Source: Onchocerca lupi
Taxonomy: Eukaryota > Nematoda > Chromadorea > Rhabditida > Onchocercidae
NCBI GenBank assembly: GCA_028564675.1
Contig: JAOVVO010000272.1
Coordinates: 1-64,000, forward strand
Direction: 5' to 3'
Length of the DNA stretch: 64,000 nucleotides
The position numbers and the translations under genes are program-made. Shown in pieces: positions 53,701-64,000 of the stretch (its first letter is position 1; every line of letters begins with the position of its first letter). The notes beneath the pieces were generated by a model, which was given only the letters and a program-made list of their open reading frames with translations, was not told where the DNA came from and did not search any database.

Positions 53701-56700
53701 AATAATTTCAAAATAGGATAGATTCCGAAGATTATTATACAGAAATAGAATTGAGTATGAATTATAAGGTGATTTAAAGGTTGAAAAATGTTTTTTTTTT
53801 CTTTTCAGTTATTATAAATTAATCGAAAAAAATATTGCAAATTTGTTGAGAATATTGAATTTTTAAAAATTTTTATATTTGAAATTTTTATCTACAAAAA
53901 GAAAAAAATTTACGGCAGTTCATTTGCCAATTTTGAATCTACACTTATTTATTTGAATATCAAATGTCTCGATAACCTTAATAAAAAAATTGATAAGTTT
54001 TTATCCTCAATTATCAATGCATTTGATCTTTGATATTTGGTCACTGGTTATACGATCTTTTGATAACTTATTTTATAGCTCATTTCGAGACTAAAAAAAG
54101 TTTGATGGAAAAAGATTTATGCAAATAAGGAAAAAAAATAGCAATTATGAAAATTAGTTTGAGAAATTGGTAAATAAGTACGATTGGATAAAGTGCTATC
54201 GGTTGGAATGTCAGCGTGAAAATAGTCAAAGCATGAGAAGTAAATCTCAAAAAAATTAGAAATTATAAATGAAATCAGTTAGTTTTTTCATAAAACACTA
54301 CTTCCACATTTACTTCTTCTCATTCTCAGCTATGAGATTGATAAGAAATTTAGCACTTATTATCATCAAGTCATAAATCCCCATTCCAGTATCATCCAAG
54401 GGTCTTCGTGTACTACGTAGCATCTGTGATCCACGTGTAGATTTCTGGTGTCGTTCACCGGATGAAAATTACGATATTGCTATATTTCATCATCCTAATG
54501 AAGGTTTGATTACGTGTGCCGTGCCGTGTGATCTTGATATTATGCTCTTCTTATCCACTATTTTTTTTGAACTAAATAATTCTTTATCCTAAGCAATCCA
54601 TTTTTTTTTTTTTATTTTTGCATAACTTAGAACAATTTCTTATTATTGGCTTGGCTGTATTAGTTCGACATTAGCTTGGCTCTATTGATTCGGCATTGGC
54701 TTGACTATGCTAAGTAGTGCTACATCTTCAAGCTTAAGCATTTTTTTCTTTTTTTTTTATTTTAATGAATTAGCTATTTATGACCAAGATATTCCTAATG
54801 TCTAATAATATCATCTAATAAGGAATCACACGATATGGGATGGAAGAATTACTTAACATTAAAATATTTTTATATCCATCATTATGTACCGTACCCTTAT
54901 ACCTACGGTTACTGTGTATTAGCGAAGCAATTCCCGCGGTATGCAAATCACCAAGCGTAGATTCGAGGGAATTTTTATATGATAATAGTTGGTATGGTTT
55001 CATGTCCAACTTTAAAAAAATTTCTCCCAAATTTTATTCAAATAGATGAAAGACCATTTTTGAGTCTGCTAAGTTGAATAATACTGTAGCATTACCATTT
55101 TCATTCCTTACTGTAACATTACCATTCGCTCTCATTTTTGAAGTGTCTTCATATTATTATTTATTTATTTATTTTTTTGGAATATCTTGTTTTTTCAGAG
55201 TTTAATTTCAGAAAAAGTGATCAAATGCTTAAATTTGATGAATATCATTATTTTGATGACGGAATTATCTATTTTTATTTATCCTAAAATCATTTATTAT
55301 AAGAATAAGCCTGATATTATGATTTGGACTAATCATATGGTGTGAGTGCAACATAATTTAGTGTTGATTTATATAACACTAGTGATTATTGATGCTATGC
55401 ATGCATGATTATTTTCAGATTTTTTACGAATTATTTGAAAAGCTTCTAGTTGCAAATTTCAGAACTCATTTCGGATCCACGCGTAATGACACATGATGGT
55501 GATTTATCTGTAGAATGGTACAGTAAAGGTACTGGCCAGGGTGTTTTTGGATACCGTATACAGTATCGAACAGATACTACTGGTTGGACTTCTTATGGGT
55601 AATTTTTTTTTTTTTTACCTAATTTATTAAATAAATATATCTTCAATATGTGTCATCCACTTTCACGACATTAATAAAGTGTTCAAAAATGCTAAACTTC
55701 AGCATAGGTCTCTTTTTTTTTTTTTCGAATTAGAATTTGTTTATGAAGAAGTTTTGTAATATTTGAGAATACGACCACTTTTTTTCAGTCAAATTGTACC
55801 GTATGCAGGCGATAATAAACGTTACGTACAACAATTAACAGGTTTACAACAGGGTAAAATGTATCAGATACATGTTCAAGTACTTGATAGAAATTCTTAT
55901 GTCATGTATACAAGTCCAGAAACATCAGAAAGAACCGTTTGTTCTGGTATGATTTTAAAATTTTCACAAAAATTGCATAAATTTTGATACATTCTGTATT
56001 ATTACATGCAAGTTTTCATTTTAGAAATAATTTGCTGCTAAACAATTTCATTCATTTTATTTTATTCCTTCAAATAACACTTTATTTGCATCATTTTTTT
56101 TCCGTAACTGTATACTTTTTTTACTTTCGTTCTTATTTAAATTATATAATTTTCAGTTTTAAAATCATTTATACAACTTTTCAAATTTTCCAAGTGCAGT
56201 AAAAAGAATTAACGAAAATTTTCCCAAATCAATTTTTGCGATTTAATGTATAATGAATCGAAATAAGTCTATCATTAAAGTTATTCTAACTAAAATTTTT
56301 TGATTCTTAAATCAAAAATTTCGATAATTCAAATAATTTAGCACCAACTCATCCTCCATCACATCTACAAATACAAGCTGCTGATCCACGTCATATTCGG
56401 ATTAGTTGGTCGCAACCACCACAAAGTACTTGGCAATGCGACGATATACAGGTGGAACTTGAGATAACAGAACCACAAGGTATTGCACCGGTACTTCTAA
56501 ACGGACATCAAACATCGCATGTGCTAGATTCAGAAGCTAACCAACAATGGTCAATTCGAATTCGTACAAAGAATTCAGCTGGTGCATCAGCATGGTCACA
56601 GATTGCTTCTGTTCGGACACCTCCCATTGGTGAATTGATCATTGGACCAACAGTAACCTATCGACACGGAATTCCGGTACTTACATGGACAAGCAAAGAG

Positions 56701-59700
56701 CGCATGGATGATCTTATCCAAACTTATCAAATTGAATATCGAACTTCAGTCGATGGAGCTTGGCAAAAACTTCGTATGCAAGTATGATAAATTTTGAATA
56801 TTCGACAATTTTTTAGGTATCGATTTTTTACATATCAAATTTCGAATTTTTAATCAAATTGTGATATGAATGTATCATTATTTAGGTACCATATGCCGGT
56901 TGGCAACGACCTTACAGTATTGATCTCAGTGAGCTACCTGCTGGTCATAATTATCAGATTCGAATTCATGCGGTAGATGCTAATAATGGTATTGCTTACA
57001 CATCATCAGCGATTAATGTTCAAACACAAACCAAATGTTCAGCACCACGTCGTGCACCATTCGATGTACAAGCTACTTCACTTGGACCAACACAGATTCG
57101 CGTATCCTGGAAGGTTAATTTTAAAATTCAAAAAAAAATTCTTAAATTATTTAAACTTTGTAAACTTGTACTTGTTATTTTTGTAATTTCTTGAACAATC
57201 AAATATGTAAAAAATTTGCAAATATATTCGAAATTACTGTAGATTTTAATACGTAAATTGTGAAAATATCATATGTCCATCAGTTTGTACACTACTAATC
57301 GATTTAATTTGTCGTGACTTCAAGCTCACTGAATCCATTTTTGAATCCATTAGTGTGATTCATTAGATATCCGATTGTTATTGATATTAAAGGTAAAATA
57401 TAGAGAATTCAGATATTGCAATGATATTATATTATAGGGATAATTATATTTTAGGAATTGCATGAATCAGAATGGAACTGCAATCGGTTATGGTACGTGG
57501 TAAAGTACAGTACCCCACAAAATCAAGGCTTTAAAAATTTGACACGTGGTGAAAATCACGTAATTTTCGACTCGGAACCGTTTACACGATGGACTTTCGA
57601 AGTGCAAGCTGCTAATCCGGCGGGTGAAACACACTGGTCACATCCAGTTACCGTACAGACAGAAGGAACCGGTATGATTTTTGTAAAAGCTAATATTGTC
57701 GAAGTTTAGATTCCAAAAAAATTGAAGAAACACAAATTTTGACATCTGATGAAAAATCATTAGAATGAAAAAGCCAACCTAATGGTACCTTGGTGAGATA
57801 CAGTACTATGGTAAAATAAAATACCGTACTCCGTACAAGAAAATATTTTTTTCGTTCAAATTGAGGATATGTGAAGGATTATTTCCTTATTTTAAGATTG
57901 ATATTTTTAAATTATTAGACTAATGAATACTTTTTGTTTTTTTTGCAGCACCTGGACCGATTTCGGATTTACGAATTTATCCAGAATCATCGGATACACT
58001 TCAACTTTCTTGGAGGCAACCGCAAAATCCCTATGGGCAAATTACAGGTTACGAAGTGACCTATCAAATATTATCAAAGTGAGCTCATCTTGGTTAACTA
58101 TAAAAAAATTCCCATCTATAGTTTAAAATCGATATTTAATTAACAAATATCTGATTATTTTAATTAGAATCTATTTTAATTATTTTTCAGATATTTCGAA
58201 TAGAATTGTTGAATAAATGAGAGTTCTTTCAGAGGTATGTGTGATCAAGTAACGGAAAGACCTATTACAGTTACTAGTGATAAGCCTTCGTTTACTCTTC
58301 GAGGTCTACTACCACATTCGAAATATCGTATTTCTGTTGCTGCAAAAACAAATATTGCTGGTAAGATTTAAAAAGTGTATTGAATTCTTATCGATATTTT
58401 GATCCTTATAGATATTATCATCAAATTTTTTTAAAATTTATTAAAATAATTCGATCGATTTTATTATAATTTTTCATGATGTTTGATTTGCTATCTTATA
58501 ATACGTGTCGAAATTTGTGGAAGGAATTTTTAAATGTAGCATTAATTCGCCGGCCAATGGTGATCATAAATTTTAGCAGAGAAGAATGATTCATCGTGAT
58601 GTCGCAAATCTTTCAATACTTTGCAAAATAGGATTGATCAGAATTTTGCGTTTGTTGCACGAATGTTAAAATCTCGAATAATAATAATAATATTTTAGGG
58701 GAACGTGTAAGTCAAGAAGCACAAACTGAAGAAGCTGCACCAAGTGGTGCACCAATTTATATTCGTATCACAAATATATTACCTACTGAAGTAGCCGTAG
58801 TTTGGCAAGCACCTGCATGCTTACAAACAAATGGTGAAATAACAGAATATGAATTCGAAGTAACACCTTTGGAACGACGTGATTATGGAGCTGATGATAT
58901 CATTAAACAGGTTGTCAGAGGTACTCGAACTAAAATTACCGGTCTTTCGCCGTATGCAAAATATTTGATACGGATACGGGCATTTACACGGAAAGGATCA
59001 GGACCTTGGTCAGAACCGGTTCAATTTCAAACTGCTGCTGCACCTGAAGTAAGTTTAATGTATTGTTAAACTTGTGATTTAAGTTTTAAAATGATGAATA
59101 TAATATTTTTTCTGTTGAAATTAATTTTCTTTCTTTTTTTTCAGATTCCAGCACCATCAATGGTTCGAGTTTTAAGTACTGGATCGACTAATGCTGATTT
59201 GATTTGGCAAGAACCTCATCCATCATCCGGTTCAATTGATAAATTCAAATGTAAATATGCGGTAGCTGGTACCAAACAATATCAGGAACGTGAATTTCCC
59301 TCACATAATCCATGTCGTGAAGAAATTATACGTATGTCACCGCCACCAAGCGGGACAAAATTACATTGTGGTAGAATTGATGGTTTGGAGCCTGAGAAGA
59401 AATATACTTTCATGGTTTGAATTTTGAAATATTTCAATTTTTTCGAGAAAATTGCTAATCATTCATGGCTTTTTTTTTTTTAACATTTTGATTTATATAT
59501 GAAAACTGCTTATCAGCGATAAACTGATATAGTGATTATGTTGTTGTAGATGTCAGCTGGTGATCGAAGTGGTACCTGGTCCCCATGGAGTGAACCTCAA
59601 GTTGGTCATATTAGTGAAGGCCCGGTTCAGGTTGTTTCATTGCATAAATTAGGTGGTGGAGCGAAAAATATCTTAATTGGATGGAATGTACGTCCCACTG

Positions 59701-62700
59701 ATATAGCTCGTGTTGTTGGTTATCGAATTCACGTAACGCCGGTGCTGGAACGTGGTGCTAAACCAATATCATACACGGTAGATCGGACTACCTTACAGTA
59801 TAACATCGATAATTTATCACCTAATACGCGTTACAATATAACTGTAGATGTTACTACCGATGGTACTCATTATCATCCAGGTACGTCAATAGAAGTACGT
59901 ACCGATTCAGCACCATCAAGTGGTTTAACGATTGTTCCACGAGTAATTGAAGAACAAGCAACCTCGGTAACTTTGGAATGGAATGCACCACATGAAAATG
60001 ACATAAGTGGATTCGTGATCGAATATTCTCTTGGTGATGGTGTATGGCAGCAATACAGTCGTCGAATTCCGGCATATCCCGGACGACGTGTTTACACCGC
60101 TCAAGTTGATCAGGTATACCGAATTTTGGTTTTTTATTGATTTTTATACTTTTTGATCACTTTCACTAATTTCATTAATTTTTAAAGCATTATATCATTT
60201 TTATCAATTTCCAATAGAATTGGATTCTATCAAATGTATATGTGATATGATAACGGAATTATTTTTAAAAACTATCGTATCAGTGTTTTTCTGAAATATT
60301 GATTACTTTTAAATTTTTTATAATTAAAATCAGAAAATATTATTGAATTTAAGAAATATTATGTGGAATTAATTGCAAATTAAGCTAAACTGAATTTCCT
60401 TGCAAGAAATCTATTTTAGCTTCCAACAAATAGCGTTGTGGATCTTCGGATACGTGTTGTATCAGCGCAAAATGAACAATCCGCTCCGAGTCCAGAAGTT
60501 CGAGCTCGTACTCGATGTTCCGCACCTCCGGCACCACCTCAAGCCATTCGTTTGGATGCTCCATCTACCAATGAAGTTCGAGTGTCCTGGGCTAAACCAG
60601 CTAAAGATACATGGCAATGTGATCAATTAAATTACGATCTTGCTTATCGAGTACCTGGACAGACAGAACGAATAGTACCGGTATCAGGTGAACAAACCGA
60701 TTACACTTTTCCCTCCGAAGCCAATACTCGCTGGGCTGTTAAATTAAGATGCACCAATCAGGTAGGATCAAGTCCATGGAGTGCAGAACAGGTAATAACT
60801 ACTCGTCAAGGAATACCAGGTCCAGTTCGAGATCTACGTTTACGTGCTAAAAGTCCTAATGAAGTACATGTACAATGGCTTGCACCATTGGTACAACGTG
60901 GTACCATTGTTGGCTATGATATAAGTTATCGATTGAAACATCGATTAGCATGTCCGGATGAAGAACCGCGTGATGTTAGTCGTGATTTCGTCACTGTTTA
61001 CAATCACAAAGATTTGGAATATACATTAACTGGATTGCTACCATTTTCGTTGTATGAAGTACGAGTACGTGCACGTACCACGGAATTAGGACCAGAAGAA
61101 TCAAAAGATATTGCTACCGAGCAGCAACCTCCAAGTGCACCACCATTGAATCTTCAATTAAGTTATGCATTAGAACGTTCTATTAGTTTCCAATGGGAAC
61201 CAATCGAATGCTCACAACGTCATGGACATATTGTAAATTATGAATACGAAATACAGGGACAAGATGATTGGGCTAAATTGGAACGTCAAATTGCGAATAC
61301 GTCAAATACGAAAATAAACATCGAAGGTTTAACACCATTCACAAAATATATCATGCGTGTAAAAGCTTATAATAGTATTGGTGGTGGTCCGAATACGGAA
61401 AATTTAGATGCAATGACAGCAAAAGCAGATGCACCATTACCACCACAAGATTTAGTAGTTGCTCAAGAAGGTACTGATTATTTCATGATTTCATGGTTAC
61501 CACCTTATCCACCATATGGACCACATGATAAATACAAAATTCGTTATCAATTATTGAATGAAAGTCGTTGGATGGAAATTGAAAAAGATACCAAAGATCG
61601 TTTATTGAAATGTCCAGCTGAAAGTCCACGACATTGTTTCAATGTTACCGGTTTGGAAAGTGGACGTCAATTTCGAGTTCAAGTTGCAGCTCATATTGTT
61701 GATAGTTCATATGGTCCATGGAGTACGGTAACTATTGCAAATACATTACAAATTCTACCTGATGCACCACGTGCTATTGAATTAATCGAGAAAACTGATC
61801 ATTCACTTCATATTCGTTGGATTCCACCACCGGATCCATTAGGACAAATAACACAATATAAAGTGGGAATTATTTCATTGGATGATCCAAATGATCAATT
61901 GAAAACTTTTCTCATTGATCATCCAACATTGCAACATCTTTTGAGTAATTTACGTCCAGAAACTTCCTATAATATTAGTATTTCGGCTGGTACCAAACGT
62001 GGTTTTGGTCCTGTTGCATGGACACGTTATTCAACAGATCCATTTAAAGTACCATCAGTACTGAATGCACCACAAGTTACGGCAGATGGAGCTGATGCAT
62101 TGAATGTTCAATGGAATGGTGTTTTGGATACGAAGAAACAAGTTCGTGGATATATCATCGAATTTCGTTCCAGTGATAATCCAACATTTACAGAATATGA
62201 TGGAATCATTGAACATGATATGAAACGACGTAATTATCAACAACGTTTATCTTTATTAGATGCTGATACATTATATTTTGTTCGTATCAAAGTCGTAGAT
62301 CAGAAGCAACGTATTAGCGATCCAAGTCCAGAAGGAAGTGCACGAACCGGTTGTGCAGGTAAGTTTTTTCTTTTTTTTTTTTTTGCAACAATTGAAATAC
62401 ATTTTAAAATTTTAAATATTTCATAATTTCATGTTAAAGTTCACCAATTCGTTGCTTTTTTATTTTACTATGTTGCTCCTATGATTTAAAATCCACTTAA
62501 TTTAAATTGATAAAATTATCAGAAATATCTCTATTAAATTTTGATTAAATTCATTGCTAACTTTTTTTCTAAAGAAACGATGAATAATTGATTCGGTATT
62601 TTTTCAGCACCTCTTGCACCACCATCGAATGTGAATGCTTTTACACCGTCACCTTATCAGGTGCGTATCAGTTGGCAACCACCTAGTCAATCCTCTTGGC

Positions 62701-64000
62701 AATGTTCAAATATCAAATATAGATTGGAATACACCAATGGTTCATCTTCACCTCAAGAAATTTCCATACCCGGGTTAGACAATTGTGACTGATAATTTTG
62801 AAATCTTAAAATTTAGACTACAAATGATGATATTTTTCAACCTATTTATGATATTAGGGTGAATCGAACATTTTTAGAAAGTTATCTTTGATTCAATATT
62901 TCTGATTCAATTCTCAAAATTTTTTGATCAAGTACTTTTGATTCAATTTCTAAAAACGGCGAAATATAAGAGTTGACTATTAATGATTAAAAGGTTGGAT
63001 TCAAGTTGGATTAAGTCAACAAATTTTGTTCTGATTACTTCTTATCTTCAGTAGTGTAACTGATCGCGTATTGGATGCATCACCGAATACGTTATGGCGA
63101 ATGCGTGTTCGAGTTGAAAATGAAGCTGGAACATCAGATTGGAGCAAAGAAGTATCAATTACAACTGCTGAAGGTACCGTAATATACCGTAAAATAAAAG
63201 TAAACTGTAAACTGCAACTAATCTTAGGAAAATATAAATATTAAACATCAAAATAAATAATAATCATGATTTCTAGTAATCGATAGTTGTCATTGAAAGA
63301 AAAGATCATGATTTCTAATGATTTTTTAAAGCAATTGTAATTATTCGTTCGCAATCATTATAATTCAATTATTTATCATATTCAAACATCATTATTAGAT
63401 AACAAATTATAAATTTATGGAATTGATGATGAACTTAACGGAGTTGACAGAAAATGATAGGAAAATCTTAATCTAGTTTGATTACGATAAAATTTTACAA
63501 TTTGATAGTTCTTAGATAAATTATTGTAAAAATTATCAATATCTCTTACATTTCCATTTATTCGAAATCAATATAAAATGTTTTAGTAGCCCTAAAATGT
63601 AAGTGATTTTTGAACAGGTTGAATAGATTTATTTATTTTGCACTATTTTGTAAAAGTTAAACTTACTGTAGGTGCACCAAGTACAGTAGATAATCTTGAT
63701 GCTTTGTATAAGACTAAACTTACTGTAGGTGCACCAAGTATGGTAGAAAATCTTGATGCTCGTTCGTATGGACCGGAATCTGCATCAATAACTTGGCAAC
63801 CACCTTCACAACCTAATGGACAAATTACCGGTTATACGTTGGTATATAAGCTCAAATCCCGCGGTGAATGTGGCCCACGGTCCGCACAACCAATCACTCG
63901 AAATACTCAAGATGAAGAAATCATGCTAGATGGATTATTACCTGATTCTACCTATGAAATACATGTAACAGCACATACTTCTGAGCCTGGACCTCAATCA
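43194..64000 (+). CDS. let-805: Giant fibronectin type III repeat protein, probable myotactin LET-805 (3' end outside window)
   Basis: Signal peptide (residues 1-22, core LFVALILISAI), then about 26 FN3 domains in about 2,906 residues, reaching the window edge without a stop. Exons (phases all consistent): 43194-43260, 43773-43981, 44216-44345, 44720-44829, 45162-45339, 45511-45611, 45810-46132, 46408-46552, 46767-46925, 47253-47439, 48484-48552, 49059-49161, 50018-50165, 50285-50357, 50817-50932, 51189-51897, 52452-52567, 52843-53044, 53373-53654, 54390-54503, 55463-55598, 55789-55946, 56342-56781, 56886-57113, 57455-57671, 57949-58078, 58233-58360, 58699-59048, 59145-59414, 59550-60113, 60420-62358, 62608-62773, 63052-63173, 63672-64000. 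LET-805 has 32 FN3 repeats and a membrane anchor, and ties epidermal fibrous organelles to muscle. The match rests on length, FN3-only make-up and nematode origin, so another giant FN3 protein remains possible. Domain borders mostly fall on phase-1 introns at a Gly before Ala-Pro. Confidence 0.72.
48484..48552 (+). other. Symmetric 69-bp exon 11 with furin-like site
   Basis: Phase 1-1 exon encoding 23 residues between FN3 domains 5 and 6, including LLRRFKRQEKS. R-F-K-R fits the R-x-K/R-R furin consensus. The exon can be skipped without a frameshift, so it may be a cassette exon that adds or removes a cleavable linker. The intron before it is 1.04 kb, among the longest in the gene. Confidence 0.55.
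50705..50784. repeat. (TTG)n trinucleotide microsatellite
   Basis: About 25 near-perfect TTG/TGT units inside the intron before exon 15, ending about 33 nt from the 3' splice site at 50816. It is therefore in the branch-point/polypyrimidine zone. The frames it opens (poly-Val, poly-Cys, or poly-Gln on the other strand) are not translated in the gene model. Confidence 0.9.
51393..51897 (+). other. Charged coiled-coil segment inside FN3 protein
   Basis: The 3' two-thirds of exon 16 encode residues about 775-942, a stretch of some 165 residues very rich in Glu, Arg, Lys and Gln with few Pro or Gly. A typical part reads ERMELERERTELEQQQQEW. The first third of the same exon completes FN3 domain 7, and the next exon opens FN3 domain 8 in frame, so this is a true insertion between folded extracellular domains. 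It should form a long helix, either a coiled coil or a single alpha-helix. Confidence 0.8.
54390..54503 (+). other. Symmetric 114-bp exon 20, half-domain insert
   Basis: Phase 1-1 exon encoding 38 residues between FN3 domains 9 and 10. Its start (SSKGLRVLRSICDPRVDFWC) resembles the first three strands of an FN3 domain with the core Trp, but the second half is absent. The following 960-bp intron may once have held it. It can be skipped without a frameshift. Confidence 0.5.
54645..54719. repeat. 25-bp minisatellite, three copies
   Basis: ATTGGCTTGGCTGTATTAG-like 25-mer beginning at 54645, 54670 and 54695, in the intron after exon 20. The third copy is less conserved. Confidence 0.7.
63658..63771 (+). 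repeat. 57-bp tandem duplication spanning a splice acceptor
   Basis: 63658-63714 and 63715-63771 are near-identical. Each contains TAAACTTACTGTAGGTGCAC, i.e. the end of an intron plus the first codons of an FN3 domain (APS-V-NLDA). The unit is 19 codons and stays open, so acceptors at 63671 and 63728 both give in-frame products. Exon 34 starts at 63672 or 63729. Confidence 0.9.

Noticed and set aside
59854..60075. His-rich minus-strand frame
   Set aside because: Antisense of FN3 exon 30.
1..64000. CRISPR array, integrated virus or bacterial operon
   Set aside because: No regularly spaced direct repeats with unique spacers, no phage or viral genes and no ribosome-binding-site-led gene runs; every supported gene is intron-containing and of animal type.

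Overview
The window is eukaryotic nuclear DNA, very AT-rich. Its genes are split by short introns with the strong TTTTCAG-type 3' splice sites typical of nematodes. Two start codons sit 1-2 nt behind such an acceptor, as expected for spliced-leader addition. Gene content and composition suggest a parasitic clade III (possibly filarial) nematode; that placement is inference. No virus, plasmid, CRISPR array or bacterial operon was seen.

Layout. (1) 463-8676, minus: a 19-exon gamma-tubulin complex component, GCP3 type. (2) 9755-10856, minus: PHF5A, an SF3b spliceosome subunit, complete in three exons. (3) 11658-13129, plus: TRAPPC2L, a TRAPP trafficking subunit, five exons. (4) 13630-16143, plus: CIAO3/NARFL (Nar1), a cytosolic Fe-S assembly factor, seven exons; it follows TRAPPC2L by 500 bp with an acceptor abutting its ATG, so the two may form an operon. 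(5) 16662-20044, minus: GRWD1, a WD40 ribosome-assembly and histone-binding protein, nine exons, convergent with CIAO3. These five are ordinary housekeeping genes, and their exon phases all close.

(6) 20045-43193 is a 23-kb stretch with no supportable gene. It holds diverged tandem duplications, homopolymer and dinucleotide tracts, a MITE-like inverted-repeat element and a few more complex islands. Part of it may be the regulatory region or distal 5' UTR of the next gene.

(7) 43194-64000, plus, running off the window: the first 34 exons (about 2,900 residues) of a giant secreted or membrane protein made almost entirely of fibronectin type III domains. It is probably the nematode myotactin LET-805, which links epidermis to muscle through fibrous organelles. 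I count about 26 FN3 domains. Its unusual points are a six-domain super-repeat, a highly charged coiled-coil block of about 165 residues between FN3 domains 7 and 8, two symmetric in-frame exons (one carrying a furin-like site), a GC-AG intron, a 57-bp duplication that doubles a 3' splice site in frame, and a 1.94-kb intron-free exon. I found no clearly new biological system. The architecture and splicing of this FN3 gene are the most noteworthy content.
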